A stretch of DNA of 64,000 nt from Ariolimax columbianus (GCA_036924085.1 JAVGWX010000004.1:83099941-83163940), one strand, 5' to 3'; positions 31,756-44,135 are shown, counted from the first letter of the stretch. Numbers and translations: made by a program. Notes: generated from the sequence alone by a model not told the origin.

Positions 31756-34700
31756 TCAGACAGTAACCATTATTTTCTCGAAAAAAGCGGCGGTCATCCT
31801 GAGACTCTCGCCACTACCATAGAGCTTGTCTTGCAGTTCCACTGGCAATGGCCACATCTGCTCTCTCTGATCCTCGTATGTCGGGCAGTTCTGCAGCAGA
31901 TGTTCAGTGGTCATTTTACCAGTACCGCACGGGCATTCGTCGGTACACCCTTTCTTCAATTTGTTGAATAGGTGGTACCTCAGTCTGTTGTGGCCAGTGC
32001 GAAGTCTGAAGACAACGACCTGCTCTCTTCGGTTCAACTGGTAATAGGCATCGTTTTTGGTGTAACCAGTATGTTCGGTTTCCCATTTGGTCATGTATCT
32101 GGCTTTGATAAGCCGTTTTGACTCTTCGTACGTCATATTGGTATCTGTTTGTGGTAGCCTTGCACCTTCTTTTGCCAGTCTGTCTGCCTCCTCGTTGCCT
32201 TGGATGTTGCAGTGTGACGGAACCCACTGTACCACTACCCTTTTTGGTGCGGACTGCTGGCACAGTTTGCAGAGTGCTGCTCTTAAGTCATTAAGCTCAG
32301 TGTTTTTCTGGCTTTTTAGCGCTGTGACTACTTCGAGAGCATCTGTCAGCAGGACTATATGGCTCTCATTTTCACTGTGTGTTACCATTTCTTCCACTGC
32401 CGCCCTCAGTGCCTCTGCCTCCGCTCTGAAATTGCTTGTGTACTTACCAGTAGCGAATGACAGTGTTATTTTTCTGCCATTTGGTAGGTTCAGGAATGCT
32501 CCTGCCCCTCCGTTCTGTGTAGTGTTTGTTACAGAACCGTCGGTGTATGCATGGGTCCAGTCCATGCTTGGGTAGCTTTTCGTTATGAAGCTTAGGGTAG
32601 TGTCTCTCCTTTCTTTTTCACTCTGGCAGTTTTTGTTTGCAATACCTGGTATATTTTCTACCACCTCTGGAAATATATCCTGCCTCCAAGTAGGTTTTCG
32701 TGCAGTAGTGATGGGTTTTGGTGTTGTTAGTGCGTTTATGGGATCTTCGTGCATCTTTGCTTTGGCTATTTCTGCAAAGTTTCTCCGCTTTAGTTTCCCA
32801 TTTCCCAAATTGTTTAGTCTCTGGTACATTGGATGGTCCGTCAGTCTTCTGAGTTTCTCTGACTGCAGCTGGGCTCTGCAGTCTCTTCTATCGGTCATGG
32901 ATTGCAATTTTGTAATCTTTTCAAGTTCTACAATTGGCGTTGACTTCATGCCACCTGTTATAATTCTCATGGCTTGGTTTTGAAGTTTGTTAACTTTATC
33001 GAAGTTCGCCTTCGCTGCGGTTGTCCATGCCGCAATGCCATACTCGAGAACTGGTCTCACTCTTCCAGTGTACAGTTTCTTTAGTATGCCTTCGTCTGCT
33101 CCCCAGCTTGTGCCAGCAAGTTTCCTCATGATCGCCATTCTTTCTCTGGCTTTCATTCGGTTTCTCTCAATCTGACTTTTCCATGTCATGCGCCGATCAA
33201 ATGTGACTCCCAGATAGGTTGGGTTGTCGTTTGGCTGCAGGATTTTGCCATTCAGACTTAATTTGGTACTTTGGGGGTTTTAATGAGAGCGAGAATATTG
33301 TGCACGTGGTTTTCTCCTCGTTTATTTTGACCAGCCATAAGTTCGCCCACTCTTCCAGCGATGTTAGGGCCGTCTGCATCCGATTTCTTGCTATGGTGAG
33401 ATTCTTTTCAGAGGTCCACATAGCCAGATCGTCTGCAAACATTGAGCTATGGACTCTTCTTGGTATATTCTCTGTAATATCGTTTATATATACCAGGAAG
33501 AGTGTGGGTGACAATACTCCCCCTTGGGGTACTCCCTGCTCGAGTGTCACCTTTTTGCTCATCTGCCCTTGTACTTGGACTCTGGCCGTTCTTTGTTTGA
33601 GGTAGTGGTTGATCCACTTGTACATCTTCCCACAGACATCACTTCTTCTTAGCTTGACTCTAAGTCCATCCTTCCAGACTTTGTCAAATGCCTTTTCTAG
33701 ATCCACCCAAACAGCTACTGTGTGTTTCTGTGCCTGGTAGGCATCTTCTATCTCCTGGGCTATGAGGATGACCTGGTCCTCAGTGGATCTGTGCTGTCTA
33801 AAGCCGGCTTGCTGTGGAATTAGTATTCGTTTTTCTTCCAGATGCCACATCAGTCTGGTGTTTATCATCCGTTCTATCAGCTTGCCAACACAGCTCAGTA
33901 GGCTTATGGGCCTGTATCCATTTGGATCTGTTTTGTCCTTCCCTGTTTTTGGTACTGGTACCAGTATTGCATCTTTCCATGCCTGGGGTACAATACCCCT
34001 TTTCCAGCTTTGGTTCAGGACTGATAGTAGTTTCTTCTTCGCTGTTTGGCCCAGCCCCATCAGCATTTCGTTTGTTATCCCGTCTTTTCCGGGAGATTTT
34101 CTTTTCTTTAGTGTTCTCATAGCCTCTTCCATTTCGCGCATTGTTAGTTTGGCCATCATGTGCTCTTCAGGAGCCGTATTTATGTTTTCGTGTCCCTTTA
34201 GCTCTTCGCTAATGTCTGTATGCTTATCTGCAGGGACCTCGATGTGGTTTGCTCTGGCATAGTGATCGACAAAGGCGTTTGCGGCTTTCTTACCTGTGAT
34301 CAAGTTCTCGCCCTGCTTGATAGTAATTTGTTTATTTGACGGGGTTTCGTCATTCATGGCTCTGACTAGCTTCCATAGCTTGTTCCCTTCTTTGTCCAGG
34401 TTCAGACTTTCCGTTTTATTTTTCCAACTTTCTCTTGCTGTTTGCTTGAGAGTGTGTTTGTACTTCGCCGCGGCGGCTTTGAGGGCGATGTTTGCCTCCA
34501 TGGATTTTTCTAGTTCTGCCATGTTCCTAGCATTTGTTACTGCATCTTCCACTTTCTGTAACTCATCATTCCAGTAGGGCTTATAGTTTTTCCTAGCTCC
34601 TCTTGGGATGGTTTCAGTGGCGGCTTGCATTATTGCCTTGCTTAGGCTCTCCACCATGGGCTTCATTTTGGTGTTTCGTGTGTTGATGGTTTCACACAGC

Positions 34701-35665
34701 CCATCTGTCAGGATTGCAAATCTGTCCCAGTCGGCTCGTTTGTAATTCCAACGTGGGAGCGGTTTTGTTTCCTGTGGGCCTACTTCCATGTCAATGGTTA
34801 GCCTGATCGGCCTGTGGTCGCTACCTGCCAGTTGGTTCAGCACCTGGCGGTCTATTTTATAGTGTATGTCCTGTGTGGAGAAGGCCAAATCTGGAGTCGA
34901 GGTGGTATGCCATGTTCTTGAATAGAAGCTAGGGCTATCCTCCGGCCTATTGATTAGGGAGAGATTTGCATCTATCTCCCAATCTTCCACTTCGTCACCT
35001 CTACTGTCTGTGTCAGAGTATCCCCATCTCTCCGAGTGGCTGTTGAAATCTCCAACTACTATGCAGTTGGAGTCTCTGACCTCCATACTCGAGAGCGATA
35101 GGTCTCTGTTTGGTGGTCCGTACAGATTGAAAATGCGGAGCTTCGTCTCTTGAGCCATTATGTCAACTCCTACAATTTCTGCTTGTCCGGTGTGATTGAC
35201 AGGTACCGCGCTACTCGGTATGCTGTTTCTGGTCAGTATCAGGACCCCTCCTTTGTGGCCTTCTCTATCTAGACGGAAGGTTTGGTATCCTCTGATTGAG
35301 AATTTATGGTTATTGTTGAGGTGCGTTTCCTGGATACATGCCACGTCAATCTTACCTTCATGCAGGTGGTGTGTTAGGGAAAGTTTTTTGTTAATGACTC
35401 CCTCCGCATTCCACTGTAGTATTTTGAGGGTCTTGAGGTTTTGGCCAATAGACGTTGCCCCATAGCCATGTGCCTTGACTCCACGACACATGGGTGGGTG
35501 ACCACCAGTAGTCAAGGGTGGGCCCCTTCGAGGCGTGAGGCCCGGCGCTATCGCTGCCTGGCGGGTCTCCTCAGGATGAGCGCCATACGTTTTTCTAATA
35601 GGTTGTACTGCCATCATACTGTGATTTACGTTGCACTGTTTTGTTAGGCTTGCGGCCCCGTGCAT
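31756..35665 (-). pseudogene. Copy B ORF2, nearly intact, one frameshift
   Basis: Frame 35665-33197 (822 codons) carries the AP-endonuclease (ILQWNAEGVINKK, ACIQETHLNNN, VVGDFNSHSERWG, SDHRPIRL) and most of RT (SPGKDGITNEML, YRPISLLSCVGKLIERM, QAGFRQHRSTEDQ, VDLEKAFDKVW, GVPQGGVLSPTLFLVYIND, FADDLAMW). A one-base length change in a G/T run near 33272-33284 shifts into frame 33189-31756 (477 codons). That frame holds the RT thumb (MTWKSQIERN, RPVLEYGIAAW), RNase H (AYTDGSV, FRAEAEALRA, LLTDALEV, GNEEADRLAKEG) and a C-terminal CPCG-TEHLLQNC finger. Catalytic residues look intact. The domain order fits RNase H-bearing I-group LINEs; the snail element Nimbus is a possible relative from memory. 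The frameshift may be genuine or an assembly error. Confidence 0.93.
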
Positions 35666-36309
35666 CCGATTTCAACAGGCGTTTCTGTAGGGATGCCCTC
35701 CTTAGCCTTTGGCTGTCCCCAGCCTATCTGCAAGGCAGCAGTTGTTTGCGATCAGAGTTTTCTCTCTTATGGAAGTTGTCTTACCAGACTATCGAGTCTT
35801 CACTACTCGTGTCTATAGGGTGTAATGATGATATGTGATGATATATGAGATGGACTGGTTTACCCGGAAGAGAGGCAGTCCAGTGTGTCTGTATCCCAGG
35901 ATCGTCACGTCCTGCCAGAAACGTAGCATTTGCATGTGAGTGGGGTACCTCTTTTTCCCTTTATTTTCTTGGCTTCTATGCAGGGATGGTACGCCTAGCA
36001 TTCCCCGCCACCTGGGGTGTTGACACAGTGGGGCAGGTGTGCAATGTCCGCTGGTCTGCATCTCTTCTGCGTCCAGCATGATAGTTATATGGCTGATAAC
36101 GTACAGAGGTAGATATCGTAGCCGGAGTGCATTCAGCCAGAGGACAAGCCTGGTAATGTCACAGAGATGTTGATCGCCTGGTGTGCGAACAACTCTCATG
36201 GTCAGTGGTTGAGTCTTGACAGTTCACAGTGAGGTGGCTGCTCTACTGTTTTCGACACCCCGACCAGGTTCTAAGTCTTTGGTTGGTGTTTTTCGCACCC
36301 CATCGCCGT
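35666..36309 (-). other. Copy B leader between 28S fragment and ORF2
   Basis: Homologous to 26301-27107. It contains the SINE-B-like block (35640-35730: GGCTAAGGAGGGCATCCC and CGCCTGTTGAAATCGGATGC on the minus strand). The open frame 36199-35813 lacks gag features. Confidence 0.65.
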
Positions 36310-36640
36310 ATAGGGTGAGTATCAAGCAGTTGTCCGCCCGCTTTGATTGGCGGGCGGCAAGGACCTCTTTCTGTGGCTCTACCTGATAGGGCTGGGGCGC
36401 AAGCCCCAGGTCCCGAGCATGTAGGAGCCTCCCATTGCAGTGGTGCTGAGATTTTGGGCGGGATTGCGGCTTACAAGGGTTCGGCCGTAATCCCCCACAT
36501 GGTAGCCTCGCGCCCTTGGCTTATCAGCCTGGTACGTGGACCAAAGTGTCTGCGGCTCCTCTCGATTTGAGCTGGTTTTCCGTAGCAACGCCCTGTCATT
36601 TGTAGGGTAAAACTGACCTGTCTTCAGATGATCTATTTCC
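36310..36640 (-). rRNA. 28S rRNA 3' fragment in copy B
   Basis: The minus strand reads GAAGACAGGTCAGTTTTACC, GGGCGTTGCTACGG, GCCAAGGGCGCGAGGCTACC, GGATTACGGCCGAACCC and ATCAAAGCGGGCGG. It is the counterpart of 25945-26300 but more diverged. Confidence 0.85.
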
Positions 36641-37261
36641 AGCACCCGTTCACTATTTTGTCAGACGAATTTATTGAGGGCTTTTGTTTGTCAATGATCA
36701 GGTATTTGAAATCTGCGGTTTCTGCGGACACGATTTCCGTAGCGTTCTTTCATTTGAGTGTTTGAGAGCTGACTTGTCATCCGTGAGTCTAATACCAGCG
36801 TACGTTCATTATTAGACCCAAACGGCAGTGCTCTCGATTTGTCAGTTGTTCTACAGTATTGGCGTGTTCAGTCAAATTAAGCCGCAGGTTCCACACCTGG
36901 TGGTGCCCTTCCGTCAATTCCCTTAGCGAGACAATCAAGTTTCTTAGGGGGTAGTCCCAGATTTTCGAGGGTCTAATTCCAGCACATGTTCTCTATTAGA
37001 CCCCACGAAGGTGTACTTTTGGTAGTCATTCTGCAGTATTGGCGTGTTAAATTAACTTAGGCCTCAGGCTCCACTCCTGATAGTGCTCTTCCGTCAATTC
37101 CTTTATCAACCACTGGATGCAGACAAAACCGGGCCACAGGGGGCATAACCCCAGAATTTTGGGGGTCTAAGTCCAGCATCAGTTCAATATTAGACCCCTG
37201 AAGAGTGGTCTCAGCATGTCAATCATTTCAGTGTTGGCCGTGTTGAGTCAAATTAAGCCGC

Positions 37262-37300
<39 letters not shown>
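36640..37300. repeat. ~180-196-bp tandem repeat of the 18S/28S junction
   Basis: The 18S segment CTTCCGTCAATTCC (plus strand) recurs at about 37284, 37088 and 36908. Each is followed (toward lower coordinates) by the junction with the 28S block, reading on the minus strand GGGGTCTAATA, then GCTGGAATTAGACCC-like sequence. A fourth, partial unit merges into the 28S 3' fragment. Units differ by many substitutions, so the duplication is not recent. Confidence 0.85.
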
Positions 37301-37310
<10 letters not shown>

Positions 37311-38472
37311 TTTGCAACCATACTTCCCCCGGAACCCAAACACTTTGGTTTCCCGGAAGCTGCCCGCAGAGTCATCGAAGCAACTCCTGCGGATCGCTAG
37401 TCGGCATCGTTTATGGTCAGAACTACGACGGTATCTGATCGTCTTCGCGCCTCTGACTTTCGTTCTTGATTAATGAAAACATTCTTGACAAATGCTTTCG
37501 CAGTAGCTCTTCTTGCGGCGATCCAAGAATTTCACCTCTAACGCCGCAATACGAATGCCCCCGTTTGTCCCTGTTAATCATTACCTCCAGTTCCGAAAAC
37601 CAACAAAATAGAACCGAGGTCCTATTCCATTATTCCATGCACCATTATTCAGGCAGCCGAGGCCTGCTTTGAACACTCTAATTTTTCAAAGTAAACGCGC
37701 CACCCAGGACGCTCAGCGAAGAGCACCCGTGGGAGAGAGCCGGCAGACGGTAGGGCAGGAGACAACGGGCAGTGAACCGGCGCGAGCCGGACCGCCCGCC
37801 TGCGCCTGAGATCCAACTACGAGCTTTTTAACTGCAACAACTTTAATATACGCTATTGGAGCTGGAATTACCGCGGCTGCTGGCACCAGACTTGCCCTCC
37901 AATAGATCCTCGTTAAAGGGTTTAAAGTGTACTCATTCCAATTACGGGGCCTCGAAAGAGTCCCGTATTGTTATTTTTCGTCACTACCTCCCCGTGCCGG
38001 GAGTGGGTAAGTTGCGCGCCTGCTGCCTTCCTTGGATGTGGTAGCCGTTTCTCATGCTCCCTCTCCGGAATCGAACCCTGATTCCCCGTTACCCGTTACA
38101 AACATGGTAGGCATGTCACGTACCATCGACATTTGATAGGGCAGACATTTGAAAGATGCGTCGCCGGCACATGAGGCCATGCGATCAGCACAAAGTTATC
38201 CAGAGTCACCAGTGGGGACGCCGCAACCCCGCGAGGGGAAACGACGATTGGTTTTGAACTAATAAAAGCGCTCTTTCCGCGAGGGTCGGAGCTTGGTAAG
38301 CATGTATTAGCTCTAGAATTGCCACAGTTATCCAAGTAGGATCGTGTCATCTAAGGAACCTCGACTGATTTAATGAGCCATTCGCGGTTTCACCGTGAGA
38401 CAGTGTGAACTTAGACATGCATGGCTTAATCTTTGAGACAAGCATATGACTACTGGCAGGATCAACCAGATA
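37230..38472 (-). rRNA. Partial 18S rRNA in copy B
   Basis: It runs on the minus strand from TATCTGGTTGATCCTGCCAG (38472) through V4 (about 37820-37690) and GGAATTGACGGAAGGGCACC (37297 and down) to GGCTTAATTTGACTCAACAC. It is better preserved than copy A, keeping the segment deleted there. The 3' third is missing. The V4 sequence (GCGCAGGCGGGCGGTCCGGC) resembles molluscan 18S. Confidence 0.93.
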
Positions 38473-39107
38473 TCTGTCGGAGACGTACTGTGTACAGCAC
38501 ACACCGGTCGGCGGAGGAAGGGTGTGTAAAAAGCCTCACTGGGACGGCCGCAGGGACCGACTGACGGGACGGACGGAGGGTTGTTCCACCCGTCCCTCAC
38601 TCCGTCGACCTAGGACCGCCTGACAGGGGCCTCCCACACGCACCAGACGACCGACCGACCGGGCTCGCTCGAGGAGGGATGGCAGCGCTCTGTGCAGAAC
38701 GGATCCCAACGACCTCGGCGATGAATTTCACTGGGACTGGAGACAATTTGGCCTGCCCTTCTCCGTAGGAGAACGCAGGGCCTCGAGGCAACGACTCCTG
38801 CTTTCCATTTGCCGGTCACAAGCTCTTTGCGAGAGTCGGACCACCAGCGAGACGTACTGTCGAGCTCTGCTATAAGCCTTAGATAAATCACCACGGACGG
38901 ACCACGTTTCCTGATACGGACCAGACTAGCGCACCTCGGTGGAGGAGCCACTACCACAAACCGCACCCAATTCGCACTACGGGGAAAGGCAGGCGAGCGT
39001 TTTCCGCAAGCCCGCGCTATCGCACCGCCTGGCGGGACTGAGATCGCTTTACGAACACTGGTTGAAATTGAGTCGCCGCGGCGAGACAACTACCCCAGAT
39101 CCACAGA
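38473..39107 (-). other. 5' external-spacer-like leader of copy B
   Basis: GC-rich homologue of 24119-24756, collinear over its length. The 5' end lies at the 11-bp duplication. Confidence 0.75.
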
Positions 39108-39118
39108 TCAACAGATCC
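39108..39118. repeat. 11-bp target-site duplication of copy B (5' side)
   Basis: Identical to 31719-31729. Confidence 0.9.
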
Positions 39119-39344
39119 AACTTTCAGCTACTAGAAGTCTCCCTTGTGGAGCCAGGAGATGTAAGGGAGAAAATACTGGCCAACCAAATTGTCCACTACA
39201 GCAACCTTTATCCAGAGAACTAGCCTCCATGTGTAGACGTAACAGGAATAAAGCATGGCGAACGAGAATAAAAAAGATGAAGATATAGAAGCAGAAAAAG
39301 AATATGAAAAAGAAAAATTAGCCAATCTGCTGTGGTCTCATTTC

Positions 39345-42300
39345 TATGGCCCCCACTGCCTTGTGGGAGACTTGGTCCCCAGAAAGACCTCGGGAGTAAA
39401 TCCTGAGGAAAAATCTCGAGCTGGAGTCCCTGAGGCAACAATATTCTGACAATTGCAGCGTGCCGCTGATTCCAGACAATATCGGCTCGTTCCCCTGGAT
39501 TAATTAGCTATTGTTCTCCTTAGAAATATGCCCAAGCTTGCACCTTGGAGAGACCTTCCAGTCCTACCCTGTAACACCAACACAACACGTGCCTCATCGA
39601 ATATCAACCTGGGCTGTTGGATTGTCCGTACTATGTTGATTGGACTGTCTGATAACTTTCAGAAAATAAACTGTTAGAAAGAAAAGGTGTTATCAATGAT
39701 ACATTAAAAATACTCCATGTGGACACTGCAGCACTACAGGAAACTCACTTAGCCGGCTCAGGATAAAAAAGTTAGAAGGATTTACATATTCTACTGGCAA
39801 GGAAAACACCCCAATGAAATAAAGAGGGTATGGAGTATAGGCTTTGTCATGAAAAAGTCCTGAACACAGATGGTTGAACAGGCGAAAATGGCTCAGAGCT
39901 CCTGTCTCCATACGACTGTTTGCCCCAACACCTCTTGTCAGTACATATGCTCCTGCCTTCTACTCCCAGTCTGAAGTCAAAGATGCTTTTTATGAGAACC
40001 TATCATCAGTAAATAGAAGCATACCGAGTCAGGAACAACTTGTTCTACTCAGTGACTTCAGTGCTAGAGTCGGTGCTAACTACGATTTGTGGCTTTCATG
40101 TCTTGACAACTTCAAAGTCTGCAAAAATCATGTAAATTGACAAAGGCTTTTTAGAGCTCTGTGTCTACCATGGACTCTGTGTGACCAACTCCTATTATCA
40201 GACCAAACTCCAACATAAGGTCTCATGGATGCACCCACGATCCAAGCCCTGGCATGATCTTCTCTGGTTCTTGTGAGATGGTCTATTCTCAAATCTGTTC
40301 TCCTCATGCTCTCCTACCATAGTACCGACTGTGACACAGACCATGCAATGGATTGGTGTAAAATCAAATTGCAACCAAGGAAATTGTATCACACCAGAAA
40401 CGAAGGTAAACCACGCATCGACACGAGCAAAATGTCAGACCCTGCACTGACCGTTCGCTTTAATGAGGCCTTCGTGGAAACTCTCAGAATTCCACAAGGT
40501 AGCACCATGGTTTATAAAATCCTGGGAACAACTTCAAAGCAACATTCACAGCACTGACCTTGCTATCTTTGGAAGAAGAAAATTAAATGACTGATTCGAC
40601 GCCAAAATAAATTATGTGATACCTGTCATCAACGCAAAGCGTTCTGCTCTGATTAACTACAAGTGCCTTCCAAATGCAGTTACTCTACAAATTATTAAGT
40701 CTGCTAGGAGCCAAGTTCAGCAAACAGCTCGCTGCTGTGCAAATGAGTACTGACTCCAGTTCAGTGAAAACATCCAGAGTGTGGCACAAACAGACAACAT
40801 CAGAGAAATATATGATAACAAAATGATAAAAAAGCTATTGGTCCAGTGCACAGGAAAACAGTGCAGCTCAAATCCATCAGTGACGAGAAAATAACTGACA
40901 AAGGAAGGCAGATGGAGCGATGGGTAGAGCACTACTCTGAGCTATACTTATGCAACAGTTTGGTCACTCCCACAGCCCTCGATGCTGTTCAAGGCTATCC
41001 TAGAACGGAGAAGCTAGATATTGAACCATCTCTAGAAGATCTCAAAGCAGCCATTGACATTTTAGCTCCAGGCAGAGCATCAGGAAGCGATGACATTCCA
41101 CCTGACTTGATCAAGCACTGTAAAGATGCACTCTTGAAACCACTGCATATGCTTCTATGCCAAAGTTGGAAAGAGGCCATCATACCACAAGATATGAGGG
41201 ATTCAAAGATTGCCACACTATACAAAAATAAAGGTGATAGAAATGACTGCAATACTTACAAGGGTATGTCAATTCTCAGTGCTGTTAGCAAAATCTTTGC
41301 CAGAGTGGGCTTACTGCAGCTTCACAAACTGGATTAGCGTGCATACCCAGAGTCACAATGCAGATTCCAATCGGGAAAATCAACGATTGACATGATCTTC
41401 TCTCTACGGCAGCTACAGGAAAAGTCATGTGAGCAGAACAAGCCTTTTTATGTCGCTTTCATCGACCTAACAAAAGCATTCGATTTCGTTAGCAGGGATG
41501 GATTCTTCAAAATCCTCTCCAATATAGTCTGCCCTAACAAACTGCTGCAGCTAATAGTGTAATTTCATGAGGATTATGAAAAGAAAAGACCAATTTTACA
41601 GTAATGCACCACAACCATTCAGTATTCATAGTGGTGTTAAACAAGGCAGCCTCCTTGCCCAGACACTATTCAGGCTCTTCTTTGCTCTGTTACTGAAGTA
41701 TGCGTTTGGTAATACAACAGAAGGGATTTTCCTTCACACTAGATCAGATGGTTTAATCTTCCGAGACTCAAAGCTAAAACCAAGATCAGAATGTTAGTGT
41801 CAGGGACTTGTTATTTGCTGATGATGCTGCGATTGTCACAGTCATCATGAACTTCAGAGCATGATAGATCGCTTTTCCCAGGGATGCAAAGATTTAAGCC
41901 TCATATTAAGCCTGAATAAAACAAATGTGCTAAGATAAGAAGTAGATGTCACCCCAACCATCACCATCAACAGCTATGAATTGGCAACTGTGGAGCACTT
42001 GCTTGGGGTTCCTCACCAATGATAAGCTCTCCCTAGACCCCAAAATAGGCAATCGCATGGGCAGGGCTGCTACCATATTTTTTCATCTCACAACATGTGT
42101 CTGGGAAAACCCCAAACTTATAGGCACGACCAAAGCTATAATCTACAATGGCTGTCTCCTCAGTAGGATCTATTGTAGCAAAACATAGGAAACATATACC
42201 AAACAAGAGAAACACCTTTCACCTAGGGTGACTTAGATCCATCTTTGGTGCCTCTTGGCGAGACAGGGTAGCAAACGCAAAGGTACATTCTCAAACCGGT

Positions 42301-42680
42301 CTCTCAAGTATGTACACTCTCCTTAAGCAGCAAAGACTGCGATGGCTTGACCATGTTCATCGCATAGATGGCTGTTGCATCCCCAAAGATATTCTCTGTG
42401 GACAGCTGACATGTGATAAATGAACAGTTGACTTATCACAGCTGAGGTTTAAAACGCGTGTAAGCGGGACATGAAGGCACTGGATATGGATCTGAGATCT
42501 AGGGAAGACATAGTTGCAGACGGATCCAAGTGGAGATGTGACCTGCAGAGCCACCTCATGCTGGACAAAAATAATCTTATGCTACACAGGGAAGTCCAAA
42601 GGCAATGCTGCAAGGAAGATGAAAACAAAAAAACTCAACAGTGACTTGCTACTCCAGTGTCGCATCAACCTATAGTCAGA
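39345..42680 (+). pseudogene. LINE ORF (endonuclease plus reverse transcriptase), heavily degraded
   Basis: Plus-strand pieces, in order. A leader with LVPRKTSGVNPEEKS. AP-endonuclease blocks: a CWIVRTML-like start near 39615, DTAALQETHLAG-like, SVDFSARVG-like at 40058, and a VTNSYYQTKLQHKVSWMHPR-like block near 40185. RT blocks: LKAAIDILAPGRASGSDDIP, LLCQSWKEAIIPQDMRDSKI, ATLYKNKGDR, AFIDLTKAFDFVSRDGFF (41455-41510), GVKQGSLLAQTLF and LLFADDAAIVT near 41810. C-terminal Cys-type residues lie around 42650. Many stops and frameshifts occur. Motif style matches the APE-type LINE proteins often mis-annotated as craniofacial development protein 2-like. Clade not determined. Confidence 0.85.
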
Positions 42681-42784
42681 CATGACTGAAATGCCAATCA
42701 ACTAGCCAATCACATCTGACATTTGTATTGAAATAGTACTACTGCGTCAGCCATTGGATTTATCTCCACTGCATAATTAAATAA

Positions 42785-42965
42785 GGTAATTAACTTAACG
42801 TTTTTTTTACTGGTTTAGAAGACTTTGCAGAGTCTGTATACAACCAGTTTCTTGAAGGGTGGTTAACTGATGTGCAAGTCCATCTGAATAGACTCAAACA
42901 TTAGAGCTAAGTAGACTCGCAGCCTATTAGTGACCATCAATGCTGCTCTTAACAAACCACCTAAC
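42785..42965 (-). mobile_element. Short SINE carrying the CR1-like LINE 3' end
   Basis: The minus strand has a body containing AGAGCAGCATTGATGG and CTGCGAGTCTACTTAGCTCT. It ends with AAACTGGTTGTATACAGACT, CTAAACCAG and a TTAAGTTAA tail. It is homologous to 62185-62375. Body and tail together suggest mobilisation by the CR1-like LINE. Confidence 0.65.
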
Positions 42966-43239
42966 CATGGGCGGTGTTATGCCATGTCAGACAGTTAGCC
43001 GTCTCTTACAACATCCTCTCTGTGGGGCAGTGGTGCTATTCTTGTCTTTGTGATACACAAAGACCCTGGCGGACCACTCGGGACAACCACATCCCTACAA
43101 GCACATCTTTACTATTACAGCATCAATATCTAGCACTTGGTATATATCACATCTGCTTTAACCATCCACATGCACAGATTACACCAATCACACATCTGTT
43201 AAGTAACATATCCCAGGTACTACGATGGTAATTAACCCT

Positions 43240-44135
43240 AATTCATCATTACCAGTCCCGTAACCTAGAAGGTCTTTGAGGCACTGTTATTGCAGTTTGT
43301 AGAACCAGTTCCTGCCATACGTCCTGATTTTTCGCCAGGGTATTAGTTTCAGATATTGTGATCCCATCTCTTTTTTGGTTTCCCTCTCCCACGCTTTCCA
43401 GGCACAGTGCCTTGCAGGACGGTCTTGGTCAGCCCCACCGATCGTGATATATGTCCTTACCATATCAAATAAATTTTGTGTGTGTTTTTACTATAACCTA
43501 TACGTTTTTATATTGATCTAACTCCTTTCTAACAATTTCAACAGCACTCTCATTTGCAACAGGATGAAAATATGAAATGCCAAGAATTCTTTGAAAGCAT
43601 CTCATTTCCATTGTGCAAATTTTTCGTTCTAGGGCAGCCGTCAGAATCCAAGTCTCACATTCGTAGAGGTATACCGAGATGAAACTATTGTTTACATTAA
43701 AGTCAGCTTTGATTGAAGGCTAATGGTCTTGTCTTTCCAGATTATTCTCAGTCTGGTCAGGGCGACCATGGCCATCGCTGTTCTAGACCCCTCCGCATTC
43801 ATTTCTGCTCCCAGATATTTGAACCCGTAACACTTTCAAGAGGTTCACCTTTAACCATAATCAGGTTTAAAATACCCTCTAGGGTGTTGATCATGATCTT
43901 ACTCTTCTCTGCACTGATTTCCATCTCGAATTTCTGGGCAGCATTGTCCAGATTTACGACTAGCCTTGCAAGTTCAGGCTCTGTTCCAGCCAGACCGGTA
44001 ATGTCGTTGGCAAACCAGAAGTTGGTGAGTATGTGTCCACCTATACTGACCATCCCTACATGTTCATCCAATGCTTCTGACATAATATGTTCTAGAAAAA
44101 CATTAAAAAGTGTCAGAGAGAGGAAACACCCTGAT
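43240..44135 (-). pseudogene. LINE reverse transcriptase relic
   Basis: The open frame 44083-43799 encodes FANDITGLAGTEPELARLVV (active site FADD altered to FAND), FEMEISAEKSKIMIN and a VKGEPLESVTGSNIWEQ block, i.e. RT palm and thumb. Downstream frames to 43240 keep RIAVALRSMVRP-like and LYKCETWIL-like residues. The family resembles the relic at 19240-19830. The Asp-to-Asn change alone would abolish catalysis. Confidence 0.8.

Larger units (their letters stand above)
31730..39107 (-). mobile_element. Copy B of the rRNA-headed LINE (complete unit with TSD)
   Basis: It has the same architecture as copy A, inverted: external-spacer-like sequence (39107-38473), partial 18S (38472 to about 37230), a tandemly repeated 18S/28S junction (about 37300-36640), 28S 3' end (to about 36310), leader, ORF2 (35665-31756) and (GAA)n tail (31742-31730). 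The exact 11-bp duplication supports insertion as a unit. It carries seven extra bases (TCTGTGG) 5' of the ATCTGGGG at which copy A starts. This copy is less damaged than A and is the best reference for the family. Confidence 0.9.

Noticed and set aside
24757..38472. A genuine rDNA locus
   Set aside because: The rRNA segments are partial, fused, diverged, in inverted copies, lack 5.8S and most of 28S, and are bounded by retrotransposition target duplications.
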